64,000 nt of DNA. It comes from Pantoea sp. Its GTDB lineage: Bacteria; Pseudomonadota; Gammaproteobacteria; Enterobacterales; Enterobacteriaceae. The translations under genes and the position numbers were made by a program. The notes beneath the pieces are model-generated. The model was not told the origin of the DNA and ran no database searches. It saw only the letters and a list, made by a program, of their open reading frames with translations. Shown here piece after piece: positions 55,495 to 64,000 of this stretch; the first letter of the stretch is position 1, and the number at the start of each line of letters is the position of its first letter. Where the stretch lies: positions 62,001-126,000 of the forward strand of contig NZ_JAPWKD010000001.1 in NCBI RefSeq assembly GCF_028283705.1, read 5' to 3'.

Positions 55495-57080
55495 GTCAGG
55501 CTTTCTCCCTGGGCCGAAGCCAGTAGCTGACGGGTGTATTCTTGCGTCGGTGCATTGAATAGCGCATCACATTCTCCTTGTTCCACCACTTCCCCCTGGC
55601 GCAGCACAATCAGCTGATGGCACAGGGCGCGTACCACCTGCAAATCGTGACTGATAAACAGATAAGCCAGTTGATGCTGCTGCTGTAAACGGCGTAGCAG
55701 GCTGAGGATCTGTTTTTGTACCGAACGGTCCAGCGACGAGGTGGGTTCATCCAGCACCATCAGTTGTGGTTCGAGGATCAAGGCGCGGGCGATAGCGATA
55801 CGCTGGCGTTGTCCTCCCGAAAACTCTGCCGGATAGCGTGTCCGGGTTTCAGCATCCAGCCCCACCTCCTGCATCACCGCAATCACTTTCGCTTCCTGCT
55901 CTGCTGCGGTCAGTGTCGGGCGATGAACCGCCAGCCCTTCAGCAATGATCTGTTGCACCGTCATGCGCGGATTGAGCGAGGAATTGGGATCCTGAAACAC
56001 CACCTGAATTTTTTCCCGCAGCGGCAACAACTGTTTAGACGACAGCTGATGCAGCGGTTGATTGTCGAACCAGATTTCCCCGCGAGCGGCGATCAGACGC
56101 AGCAGCGCCAGCCCGGTGGTACTTTTGCCGGAGCCGGACTCACCCACCAGACCCAGACTCTCGCCACGCCGCAGGGTAAAGCTCAGATCCTGCACCGCCA
56201 TCTTTTCGGCAATGGTGCGTTTCAGCAGACCGCGCCGAATGGGAAATCCGACATGCAGATTCTTCACCTGCAACAATGGCGTGCTGTCGCTGAGGGGGGC
56301 CGGTCGGCCATCTGGCTCGGCGGCGAGTAACTCGCGGGTATAAGCATGTTGCGGCTGGCTGAACAGGGTGGAGCAGCGGTTATGTTCCACTTCACGGCCA
56401 TTGCGCATCACCGTCACGTTATGCGCCAGTTGACGCACAATGCTGAGGTTATGGGTGATAAACAACATGCCCATATTCAGTTCACGTTGTAATTCACGCA
56501 GCAATTGCAGAATCTGCGCCTGCACCGTGACGTCGAGCGCGGTGGTCGGTTCATCAGCAATTAACAGCTTAGGTTGTGTCAGTAACGCCATGGCGATCAT
56601 CACGCGCTGACGTTCGCCACCGGAAAGCTGATGTGGGAAATCCTGCAGGCGTGTCGCCGCCTGGCGGATACCGACGCGATCGAGGCAGCTGAGAATTTCC
56701 GCCCGCGCCGCTTCACGCCGCATGCCCCGGTGTAGCGACAGTACTTCGTACAATTGCTTCTCTACGCTATGCAGCGGATTAAGCGATACCATCGGTTCCT
56801 GAAAAATCATTGCCATCTGGTTACCGCGTAAACCGCGCAGCGAACGCTCACTGGCTTGCAGCAGGTTCTGTCCGTTAAACAGAATTTCGCCTCGCGGGTA
56901 GGTGACGGGTGGCTGAGGCAATAATTGCATAATCGATAACGCCGTGACGCTTTTACCGGAACCGGATTCTCCGACCAGCGCCAGGGTTTCACCCGCATCT
57001 ACCCGCAGCGAAATGTCTTCCACCACGGTACGCTGCTGAAAGGCGACGGCGAGATGATTGACGGTGAGTAAATTGCTCAT
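55491..57080 (-). CDS. yejF: Peptide ABC importer, fused dual ATPase YejF
   Basis: 529 residues, two ABC domains. Domain 1: Walker A LVGESGSGKSVTALSIM (about 36-48), signature LSGGERQRVMIAMAL, Walker B LLIADEPTTALDV. Domain 2: LVGESGSGKSTTGLALL, FSGGQRQRIAIARALI, MVLDEPTSSLDRS. It powers the YejABEF importer, which takes in oligopeptides and the antibiotic microcin C. The start directly follows the yejE stop. The stop overlaps yejG by four bases on the opposite strand. Confidence 0.96.
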   Translation of the reverse strand: MSNLLTVNHLAVAFQQRTVVEDISLRVDAGETLALVGESGSGKSVTALSIMQLLPQPPVTYPRGEILFNGQNLLQASERSLRGLRGNQMAMIFQEPMVSLNPLHSVEKQLYEVLSLHRGMRREAARAEILSCLDRVGIRQAATRLQDFPHQLSGGERQRVMIAMALLTQPKLLIADEPTTALDVTVQAQILQLLRELQRELNMGMLFITHNLSIVRQLAHNVTVMRNGREVEHNRCSTLFSQPQHAYTRELLAAEPDGRPAPLSDSTPLLQVKNLHVGFPIRRGLLKRTIAEKMAVQDLSFTLRRGESLGLVGESGSGKSTTGLALLRLIAARGEIWFDNQPLHQLSSKQLLPLREKIQVVFQDPNSSLNPRMTVQQIIAEGLAVHRPTLTAAEQEAKVIAVMQEVGLDAETRTRYPAEFSGGQRQRIAIARALILEPQLMVLDEPTSSLDRSVQKQILSLLRRLQQQHQLAYLFISHDLQVVRALCHQLIVLRQGEVVEQGECDALFNAPTQEYTRQLLASAQGESLT

Positions 57081-58103
57081 TCAGCTTCCCCGGCTTGGAT
57101 CGAAGGCGTCGCGCACCGCTTCACCAATGAAAATCAGCAGCGATAGCAAAATCGCCAGCGCAAAAAAGCCCGACAGCCCAAGCCACGGTGCCTGCAAATT
57201 ATTTTTTCCCTGCAACAGCAGTTCACCCAGCGAAGGCGATCCGACTGGCAGACCAAAGCCGAGAAAATCCAGTGAGGTCAACGTGGTGATGGATCCGCAC
57301 AGAATAAAGGGCAGAAAGGTCAGGGTAGCGACCATCGCGTTGGGCAACATATGGCGCAGCATAATGCGGCTGTCGCTGACGCCGAGGGCGCGCGCGGCGC
57401 GGATATAGTCGAAATTACGCGCACGCAGAAATTCTGCGCGCACCACGCTGACCAGACTCATCCAGCCAAACACCACGGTGACCAGCAGCAGCCACCAGAA
57501 ACCGGGCTGGATCACACTGGAAAGCAAAATCAGCAAAAACAGCGACGGCATACCGGACCACACTTCAATCAGACGTTGCCCCACCAAATCGACGCGTCCA
57601 CCAAAGTAACCCTGAACCGCACCCATCACGATGCCGATGACGCTGGAGAACAGCGTCAGCAGCAGGCCAAACAGCAGAGAAATTCGTGTGCCATAGAGTA
57701 AGCGGGCCAGTACATCGCCGCCGTTGGCATCGGTGCCGAGCCAGTTCTGCGTTGAAGGCGGGGAAGGGAAGGGCACCTGAGTGGCAAAGTTGATGGTGCT
57801 GTCGCTAAAGCGAATCGGTGCCCAGATGGCCCATCCCTGTTGATCAATACGCTGCTTCAGCCACGGATCCTGATAATCTGCCGGGGTGGAAAAATCCCCG
57901 CCGTAGTCACTTTCGCTGTAGTTAAACAGCAGCGGGACATACCAGCGTTGCTGATAATGCACCAGCAGTGGCTTATCGTTCGCCAGTAGCTCCGCTCCCA
58001 GCGACAACAGGAAAATGACCAGAAATATCCATAACGACCAGTAACCCCGGCGGTTATGGCGAAAGCGCTGCCAGCGCTGCTGGTTCAATGGAGACAAGCG
58101 CAT
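57081..58103 (-). CDS. yejE: Peptide ABC importer, permease YejE
   Basis: 340 residues, DppC-type permease with an N-terminal extension. An N-terminal membrane helix (SLWIFLVIFLLSLGAELL) is followed by a periplasmic loop and the permease core. Family segments: NWLGTDANGGDVLARLLYGT, VIGIVMGAVQGYFGGRVDLV and EAA-like loop VRAEFLRARNFDYIRAARAL. It pairs with YejB. Its stop abuts the yejF start (TGA then ATG), and its start overlaps the yejB stop by one base. Confidence 0.95.
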   Translation of the reverse strand: MRLSPLNQQRWQRFRHNRRGYWSLWIFLVIFLLSLGAELLANDKPLLVHYQQRWYVPLLFNYSESDYGGDFSTPADYQDPWLKQRIDQQGWAIWAPIRFSDSTINFATQVPFPSPPSTQNWLGTDANGGDVLARLLYGTRISLLFGLLLTLFSSVIGIVMGAVQGYFGGRVDLVGQRLIEVWSGMPSLFLLILLSSVIQPGFWWLLLVTVVFGWMSLVSVVRAEFLRARNFDYIRAARALGVSDSRIMLRHMLPNAMVATLTFLPFILCGSITTLTSLDFLGFGLPVGSPSLGELLLQGKNNLQAPWLGLSGFFALAILLSLLIFIGEAVRDAFDPSRGS

Positions 58104-59197
58104 CAGCGGCCCTCAAAATCAATGCGTGGATCGACCAGGGTGTAGGTCAAATCGCTGAGAATATTCATCAGCAGGCCGATCAGCGTGAAAATGTACAGCG
58201 TGCCAAACATCACCGGATAGTCGCGTTGAATGGTGGCGTCGTAGCCCAGCAGGCCGAGACCATTGAGGGAAAACATCACTTCAATCAGCACCGAACTGGT
58301 GAAAAACATGCTGATAAAGGTGGCCGGGAAACCGGCAATTACCAGCAGCATGGCGTTGCGAAAGACGTGGCCGTAGAGGATACGTTTTTCATCCAGCCCT
58401 TTGGCGCGAGCTGTCACCACGTATTGCTTGCGGATCTCATCCAGGAACGAGTTTTTGGTCAGCATGGTCAGTGTGGCAAAACCGCCAATCACCGTTGCCA
58501 GCACCGGCAGGGTGATATGCCAGAGGTAGTCAGTTACCTTGCCGTACCACGGCAGGGAATCAAACTGGGGTGAGGTCAGGCCGCGTAACGGGAACCAGTC
58601 GAGATAACTGCCACCGGCAAATAGCACGATCAGCATCACGCCGAACAGAAATGCCGGAATGGAATAGCCAATGATAATAAAGCTGCTGCTCCAGATATCG
58701 AAGGCGCTGCCGTTACGTACCGCTTTTTTGATACCGAGCGGAATCGACACCAGATAAATAATCAGCGTGCTCCACAACCCCAGGCTGATGGAGACCGGCA
58801 AACTATCTTTAATCAGCTGTAATACCGAAGCGCTGCGGAACAGGCTATCGCCAAAATCAAAGCGGACATAATTCCACAGCATTTCCACGTAGCGTTGCCA
58901 CATGGGTTTATCGAAGCCATAGCGTTTTTTGATTTCGGCAATCACTTCCGGGTCGAGGCCGCGTGCGCCACGATACTGGCTGTCGCCGGGATTTTCCCGG
59001 CTCAACGCACCGCGTGTGCCACCACTACCACTATCGCCAGCACCAGGAATGATGCTGCTGTGACCGAATTGAATATTCGCCAGCGCCTGATCCACCGGCC
59101 CTCCCGGTGCTATCTGCACAATAAAAAAGTTGAGAGTGATGATGGCCCACAGGGTGGGGATAATTAGCAGTAACCTGCGCAGGAAATAAGCACCCAA
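58103..59197 (-). CDS. yejB: Peptide ABC importer, permease YejB
   Basis: 364 residues, DppB-type permease. It starts [19 protein letters not shown] from a TTG codon at 59197 that has AGGAG six bases upstream; no ATG gives the family N-terminus. Conserved: [27 protein letters not shown] motif [20 protein letters not shown], and EAA loop [18 protein letters not shown]. Residues 45-75 are Gly/Ser-rich, as in E. coli. It is preceded by yejA after 10 bases. Confidence 0.94.
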   Translation of the reverse strand: MGAYFLRRLLLIIPTLWAIITLNFFIVQIAPGGPVDQALANIQFGHSSIIPGAGDSGSGGTRGALSRENPGDSQYRGARGLDPEVIAEIKKRYGFDKPMWQRYVEMLWNYVRFDFGDSLFRSASVLQLIKDSLPVSISLGLWSTLIIYLVSIPLGIKKAVRNGSAFDIWSSSFIIIGYSIPAFLFGVMLIVLFAGGSYLDWFPLRGLTSPQFDSLPWYGKVTDYLWHITLPVLATVIGGFATLTMLTKNSFLDEIRKQYVVTARAKGLDEKRILYGHVFRNAMLLVIAGFPATFISMFFTSSVLIEVMFSLNGLGLLGYDATIQRDYPVMFGTLYIFTLIGLLMNILSDLTYTLVDPRIDFEGR

Positions 59198-59207
59198 ACC
59201 GCACTCC

Positions 59208-61016
59208 TCAGCGTCGATCCGCCGGCAAACGCGCGGCTTTGTTCACATCGTACCACCAGTTTTCCAGGCCGGTGGCGAAGGCTGGCTTAATTTCGGGGTG
59301 CGAGAATTTATCCCAGTAAGCCAGCCGCTGTTCGGCATTGAACCACATCGGGATCATATAGGCACGCCACAGCAGGATACGATCCAGCGCCTGGCCCAGC
59401 GGCAGCAGCGCTTTCTCATTCCCCTGGTCCGCGACAATCTGCTGCACGAAGTGATCAATGATCGGATCTTTCACCCGCGCAGTATTCCATGTTGACTCGA
59501 TGTACTCCGATTGCCAGATGGTTTGCAGATCGGTCGATGGCCAGGGCATGGCGTAATACACCGACGGCGTCATATCATAATCGCCGTGACGCAGGCGACG
59601 CAGATATTGCGAGCTATCCACCTGACGCAGTGAAACCTGAATACCCAGCCGTGCGAGGCTGTGCTGGAATGGTAGCGTCCAGTCATTGCTGGAGCCGCTG
59701 TTCAGCAACAGTTCAAAACGAAACGGCTGGCCGGTTTTAACATTGACCAGTTGCTGGTTCTTAATCTCCCAGCCTGCTTCTTTCAGCAGGTCCATCGCTT
59801 TCAGCAGGTTACCGCGATCAAAACCACTGCCGTCAGAATGGGGTGGGGCGTATTCGTTGTTAAACACTTCCGCTGGTAACTGATCCTTGTATGGTGCCAG
59901 TAAAATCAGCTGTGCGGCATCAGGGTAGCCTGCTGCGGCATACGCGGTGTTCTGAAAATAGCTACTGGTACGCTTATAGGCACCATAGAACAGTGCTTTA
60001 TTCATCCATTCAAAATCAAAGGCCAGGCTGAGCGCCTGACGAACCCTGATATCGCTAAACAGCGGCTTCTCATTGTTGAACGCCAGCCAACTGGTGTTGG
60101 TGGAGACATCATTAGGCGTCACCTGTTTGACGATGGCGTGGCTGTCAAAGTTGCGCCCCCGGTATTGGGTGGCCCATTTTTTTGCGGAGCCTTCTATACG
60201 CAGATCGAAGGCCCCGGCTTTGAACGCCTCAAACGCCACGTTATCGTCGAGGTAGTAGTCATAGCGGATGGTGTCGAAGTTAAAACGTCCGCGATTGACC
60301 GGCAGATTGGCTGCCCAGTAATTTTTCACCCGGCTGTACTGGATAAACTGCCCGGGTTTGTAAGAGGTGACGCGATAAGGCCCGCTGGCCAGCGGTGGAT
60401 AGCCAATGGGTTCATTGAATTTTTTGTTCTGCCAGAACTTCTCTGGCAGCACCGGCAACGTCAGCCAGCTCAACGCCAGATCTTTATCCGGCTTAGGTAG
60501 ATTGATACGTACCGTCAGACGGTTCAGGGCTTTGACTTCCACACCGCGAAACGCCACGCGGAACTGGGGAACCCCTTCGGTCATGAACTTGTTAAAAGTG
60601 AAAGCCACATCCTGAGCGGTAATCGGTGTGCCATCCTGAAATTGCGCATGAGGATTAATTGAGACTTCCATCCAGTGAAAATCGCTGGGATAACGCGCCG
60701 ACTCGGCAATCAGAGGGTAGTAACTGGCAGGCTCATCATCTGAGGTCGTGAACAGGCCGTCATACAGGGTATCGGTTGCGGCGCCGGGGTTGCCGCGCGA
60801 GGCATAACGGTTGAAGTTATCGTAAGTGCCAATGACGGCCAGGGTCAGCTTGCCGCCTTTTGGTGCGGCCGGATTGGCATAGTCATAATGGGTAAAGTTC
60901 ACCACATACTTCGGCTCACCCAGTTTGGCAAAGGCATAGCTTTCGTTGATGGTTTCCGCATGCAATGGCGACATTACACAGCCAAGCAGCAACGCTGTGA
61001 CTAAACGAAGCAGCAT
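59208..61016 (-). CDS. yejA: Peptide ABC importer, binding protein YejA
   Basis: 602 residues, SBP_bac_5 family. Signal peptide [20 protein letters not shown], then [20 protein letters not shown]. Conserved segments: [40 protein letters not shown] and [20 protein letters not shown]. YejA captures peptides for YejBEF. First gene of yejABEF. It has the family size; there is no lipobox. Confidence 0.95.
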   Translation of the reverse strand: MLLRLVTALLLGCVMSPLHAETINESYAFAKLGEPKYVVNFTHYDYANPAAPKGGKLTLAVIGTYDNFNRYASRGNPGAATDTLYDGLFTTSDDEPASYYPLIAESARYPSDFHWMEVSINPHAQFQDGTPITAQDVAFTFNKFMTEGVPQFRVAFRGVEVKALNRLTVRINLPKPDKDLALSWLTLPVLPEKFWQNKKFNEPIGYPPLASGPYRVTSYKPGQFIQYSRVKNYWAANLPVNRGRFNFDTIRYDYYLDDNVAFEAFKAGAFDLRIEGSAKKWATQYRGRNFDSHAIVKQVTPNDVSTNTSWLAFNNEKPLFSDIRVRQALSLAFDFEWMNKALFYGAYKRTSSYFQNTAYAAAGYPDAAQLILLAPYKDQLPAEVFNNEYAPPHSDGSGFDRGNLLKAMDLLKEAGWEIKNQQLVNVKTGQPFRFELLLNSGSSNDWTLPFQHSLARLGIQVSLRQVDSSQYLRRLRHGDYDMTPSVYYAMPWPSTDLQTIWQSEYIESTWNTARVKDPIIDHFVQQIVADQGNEKALLPLGQALDRILLWRAYMIPMWFNAEQRLAYWDKFSHPEIKPAFATGLENWWYDVNKAARLPADRR

Positions 61017-61081
61017 AAGAGGGACGCTCTCCTTTCGTTATCCGCACCTTATGGTAGCAGTTTCATGACGTTTGCGTGACG

Positions 61082-62653
61082 TTAACCGGCAGCAACCAGT
61101 TGCTGCTGCTGATAATAGTCCACCAGATTTTCCGGCTTCAAGGGGCGGCTAAACAGATAGCCCTGTAAATGGGTGACGCCACGATTGACCAGCCAGGCCG
61201 CCTGGTCACCTGTTTCCACACCTTCTGCCACGGTTTTCAGGTTGAGCTTTTTCGCCAGTTGCAGCACGGCATCCAGCACCGGGGATGTGACGGTTTCGGT
61301 GCCGATGCTTTGCACAAAACCACGGTCGATTTTGAGATAATCGAAGGGATATCTTTCCAGATAAATCAGCGCGCTGTGCCCGGTACCAAAGTCATCAATA
61401 GCAATCTTGATATCGTTATCATGCAGCCAGGCAAAGATTTCACCGGCGTTTTTTTCCTTCACCATCGTGCGTTCAGTTATCTCAAACACGTAGTTGAAGT
61501 GATTAGCAGGCATATCGGCGATCCAGTTTTGTACATCGTTGCGGAAGCTGTCTGAGGCCAGGTGCAATGGTGACAAATTCAGTCCCATCCGGGTACCGCG
61601 CGGCAGATGATCACACATGGCATGCGCATCGCGAGCGACTAATTTAAACAGATGGCGGGTGAGGGGGATGATCAGATTCTGTGCTTCGGCATAACTGATA
61701 AAGGCATCGGGCGGGATCAACCCTTCGCTGGGGTGGGTCCAGCGTAGCAGGGCTTCGACGCCATAGGGTCGGCCATCATGGGCTGTCACCAGCGGCTGAT
61801 ATTCCACATGGAACTGGCCGCGTTTAATCCCCTGCATTATCTCTTTGCCAGGGCGTTGGTGCAACGTCAGCAACAGCCAGCAGGTTCCTCCCACCACCAG
61901 AGCAAACAGAATGCCACTCAGCAGAATCAGATGATAATCACGTAAGGCGAGGATGGAACCGAACAGGACAAAGCGCATCGCATCATTATTCAGCGACATG
62001 GAGGCCAGTGCCGGCGGCAAATCACTGACGCGTACCACCTGATTGCTACCACTCATGATGGCCCGATCACCCACGATCAGCGCCATCCCGGTGATTTCCG
62101 GATGGTATGAAGCCAGCAACTGATAAGGTGTCAGGCTGAGATTCATGGTGGTGAGGATGCCGGTTTCCGCTTTGCCGGGGGTTTTCAGCCACAGTGCCAG
62201 CGCAGGTTTGGCGGGTTGCAGCGGCGTGCCTTCCAGCAAGCGCACATCGCGATCGCGTTCAAGTTCAGATTCGGGGGAGATATCATTCACCGGTAACCTG
62301 AAGGCACCGGTAGCAGAGGAACAATAAGCGTCACCATCGCGTACCAGCAAAATGGCGCGAATATTACCGGCAAAGGCCGCGCGTGAGGTGAGTTCGCGAC
62401 CAACGTTGCTGCACTCCAGCTGAGTATATTGTTGCAGCGGATAAAGGGTACCGACCAGGGTTGTCATCACCTGCTGTAAATCGTCCCGACTGTGTGTCAG
62501 TAACAGCGCATGCTGCTGTACTCTTTTTTGCCAGGCCAGTGTCAACATCACAGTGACAAACAACAGAAAGAACACAACGCCGACAATCACGCTGCTCCAG
62601 GCGATTCGGCGCGAATAGGTTGCATGACGTTTAAACGTCCCCGACAGTGGCAT
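61082..62653 (-). CDS. pdeN: CSS-motif cyclic-di-GMP phosphodiesterase, PdeN/Rtn-like
   Basis: 523 residues. Layout: TM1 at about 20-42, a periplasmic CSS domain with YCSSATG near residue 110, TM2 at about 238-258, then a full EAL domain. Key EAL residues are present: Glu in GVEALLRW, Asn in LNLSPLHL, Glu in FEITERTMV, Asp pair in IDDFGTGHSAL, Lys in LKIDRGFVQ and Glu in TVAEGVE. It should therefore hydrolyse cyclic di-GMP, with the CSS Cys pair tuning activity through periplasmic redox. It lies between mepS and yejA as E. coli rtn does. Confidence 0.93.
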   Translation of the reverse strand: MPLSGTFKRHATYSRRIAWSSVIVGVVFFLLFVTVMLTLAWQKRVQQHALLLTHSRDDLQQVMTTLVGTLYPLQQYTQLECSNVGRELTSRAAFAGNIRAILLVRDGDAYCSSATGAFRLPVNDISPESELERDRDVRLLEGTPLQPAKPALALWLKTPGKAETGILTTMNLSLTPYQLLASYHPEITGMALIVGDRAIMSGSNQVVRVSDLPPALASMSLNNDAMRFVLFGSILALRDYHLILLSGILFALVVGGTCWLLLTLHQRPGKEIMQGIKRGQFHVEYQPLVTAHDGRPYGVEALLRWTHPSEGLIPPDAFISYAEAQNLIIPLTRHLFKLVARDAHAMCDHLPRGTRMGLNLSPLHLASDSFRNDVQNWIADMPANHFNYVFEITERTMVKEKNAGEIFAWLHDNDIKIAIDDFGTGHSALIYLERYPFDYLKIDRGFVQSIGTETVTSPVLDAVLQLAKKLNLKTVAEGVETGDQAAWLVNRGVTHLQGYLFSRPLKPENLVDYYQQQQLVAAG

Positions 62654-62884
62654 GGAGTGAATTCCCCTTGTCTTGCCATTTTATTATGTTAACTGCGCAC
62701 TACTACTCTCTGGTGTAGCCCCGTCATTAGCCCGGCCACCGCTGTGTTTTACACCAGCTTCTGAGCCGAATTAGTTGGGGTAAGTAAGTAAACGAGAATA
62801 TAACGAGAGCGCGCGAAAAGTCTTGTTATATTTTTGATTCTCAAAAACTTTTTATCGATTTTGATGGGGAAAAAAATGACAGAC
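62654..62884. other. Gap upstream of pdeN
   Basis: About 230 AT-rich bases that would hold the pdeN promoter on the minus strand. No gene or repeat was seen. Confidence 0.4.
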
Positions 62885-62915
62885 GAAAAAAAACGCTGCC
62901 GGGGCAGCGTTTTCT
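62885..62915 (-). terminator. Rho-independent terminator of mepS
   Basis: On the minus strand ACGCTGCC, its complement GGCAGCGT and a U-rich run of eight follow the mepS stop. The stem is at 62893-62910. Confidence 0.82.
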
Positions 62916-62951
62916 GATTCTCTGGCTGAGAGGATCTTCAAAGGGGATTCA

Positions 62952-63527
62952 TTAGCTGGGATTTCGTCCCAAAACACGCCGTGCTTCACGGTAACGTGCT
63001 TTCCAGTAACTGTCGTTAAGGCTGGAAATCATCACACCACTGCTGGTGGAGGCGTGCACAAAGTTGTCATTGCCCAGATAGATGCCAACGTGGCGACCGG
63101 TGGAGCCGGCGCGGAACAGCACTAAATCACCCGGACGCAGTTTCGTGCGTGAAACCTGCTTACCTGTATCTTCCTGTTCATAGGTTGAACGCGGAAGATC
63201 TAAACCAAACTGTTCGCGAAAGGTGCGCTGAACAAAAGCAGAACAATCGATGCCGCGCTTAGTGTCACCGCCTAAACGATAACGCACGCCTTTCCAGTCA
63301 TCGTATTGGTCCATGATGCGGGATTTGATATCCACGTTCCGCACCATCTGTTCGAATTCGTCCTGAGACGCCTGAAGTAAAAAACCATTCTGGTTGTTAA
63401 CTTCATGATTCTCGTTATTCGCGTTCTGACCGTTATGGGTACTGCTACATGCCGATAAAAGTGTTGCCAGAGCTACTGCGGGAATAATCCGCCTGAGGTA
63501 TCTCAGAATTGGTTGAGACTTGACCAT
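62952..63527 (-). CDS. mepS: Murein DD-endopeptidase MepS (Spr)
   Basis: 191 residues, an outer-membrane lipoprotein of the NlpC/P60 family. MepS cuts peptide cross-links so the sacculus can grow. The lipobox LLSAC puts the lipid Cys near residue 27; an Asn-rich linker ([17 protein letters not shown]) follows. The catalytic Cys is in [12 protein letters not shown], and the His residues are in GRHVGIYLG and FVHASTSSG. It is known to be controlled by proteolysis via NlpI-Prc; the C-terminus ends RRVLGRNPS. Confidence 0.96.
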   Translation of the reverse strand: MVKSQPILRYLRRIIPAVALATLLSACSSTHNGQNANNENHEVNNQNGFLLQASQDEFEQMVRNVDIKSRIMDQYDDWKGVRYRLGGDTKRGIDCSAFVQRTFREQFGLDLPRSTYEQEDTGKQVSRTKLRPGDLVLFRAGSTGRHVGIYLGNDNFVHASTSSGVMISSLNDSYWKARYREARRVLGRNPS

Positions 63528-64000
63528 TATGGGTGTTTTCCTTCGAAATCCTTACGACAAAATGTCGCCAGCCAGATGACAAAACGAGTCGAGATTAATA
63601 AGAGGGAGCAGCTAAGACAATTCCTTAATTACCAAAATGTGTTTAAGAACACACTTTTGTTGCCTTCGGAACCACATTTTATGCTGTTCACCTACTAATT
63701 GCGTTTGAGGTTAACCGATTACAGACCGCGTGGCGAGTGCTTTTATATAAATTTTTATAGGTTTTTTCGATGTGAAATCAATCCGTAACACAATGGCTAC
63801 TTTATCGACAACTGGCAGCGTTTAAACAGGGAAATAGCGGTGGGATCAGGGGCTAATTCTGGCGTTAAGGCCGATTTTAAGAGGGTTCTGACTGGACAGC
63901 TTAGGAAAAAGGCTATTGTGCGGCGAATTCCATCATAATCTTTTCTTTTTATAAGAAATTTATTAGCAGGCTAATAATCTATTTCTGGTTTCATTAAGCG
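63528..64000. other. Right-edge region upstream of mepS
   Basis: About 470 AT-rich bases. It should hold the mepS promoter and 5' leader on the minus strand. An inverted GTGTTTAAGAACACAC word near 63642 could form a short hairpin. I see no convincing gene; one 61-codon plus-strand frame from 63513 has no ribosome site. Confidence 0.45.

Noticed and set aside
63513..63698. Plus-strand 61-codon frame near mepS
   Set aside because: It overlaps the mepS start on the other strand and has no ribosome site or family resemblance.
1..64000. CRISPR array, insertion sequence, phage or plasmid genes
   Set aside because: No evenly spaced repeats, transposase, integrase, capsid or replication-protein frame was found on either strand.

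Overview
The window looks like the chromosome of an enterobacterium of the Erwiniaceae, most likely Pantoea or a close relative. The housekeeping proteins (NrdA, NrdB, GyrA, RcsB, RplY, YejABEF) are near-identical in length and motifs to the Escherichia coli ones. Gene order follows the E. coli segment spe/rtn-yej-tRNA-Pro-yojI-alkB-apbE-ompC-micF-rcsDB-rcsC-gyrA-ubiG-nrdAB-yfaE, but several accessory blocks are inserted. Species assignment is inference.

Layout: 1-2.5 kb holds the start of opgD (minus strand, cut by the window edge), elaB and a CinA-like gene. 2.5-6.3 kb is nrdA-nrdB-yfaE (class Ia ribonucleotide reductase and its ferredoxin), with DnaA and NrdR sites in front. 6.7-14.5 kb is an autoinducer-2 locus: lsrK-lsrR on the minus strand and lsrACDBG divergently, with lsrF missing. 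14.7-25.8 kb holds ubiG, gyrA, the Rcs phosphorelay (rcsC facing rcsD-rcsB) and an MFS exporter. 25.8-28 kb is a long non-coding stretch carrying micF, then the porin ompC with its OmpR region. 28-34.9 kb holds a TetR repressor and its divergent DUF1348 target (two matching operators), two candidate small-protein genes, apbE-alkB-yojI, a phosphopantetheinyl transferase, a small unknown gene and a GNAT acetyltransferase.

35-45.5 kb is accessory. It has a hydroxamate-siderophore uptake locus (fhuB, fhuD and a TonB-dependent receptor broken by a frameshift near its C-terminus, without fhuC), an AraC regulator on each side, and a GPH sugar symporter plus GH127 beta-L-arabinofuranosidase operon. 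45.6-47.0 kb is an AT-rich orphan GtrII-like glucosyltransferase immediately downstream of tRNA-Pro(GGG), a likely island insertion point. 47.3-63.5 kb returns to conserved backbone: yejM, yejL, yejK, rplY, radD, rsuA, bcr, yejG, yejFEBA, a CSS-EAL phosphodiesterase and mepS.

A REP-like palindrome family (core GTAGCGGCGCGATTTATCGC) occurs at four places, all outside or at the 3' ends of genes. I found no CRISPR array, insertion sequence, integrase or prophage. No wholly new multi-gene system is evident; the least explained items are the two tiny minus-strand ORFs before apbE, the incomplete lsr and fhu sets, and the orphan glucosyltransferase at the tRNA.
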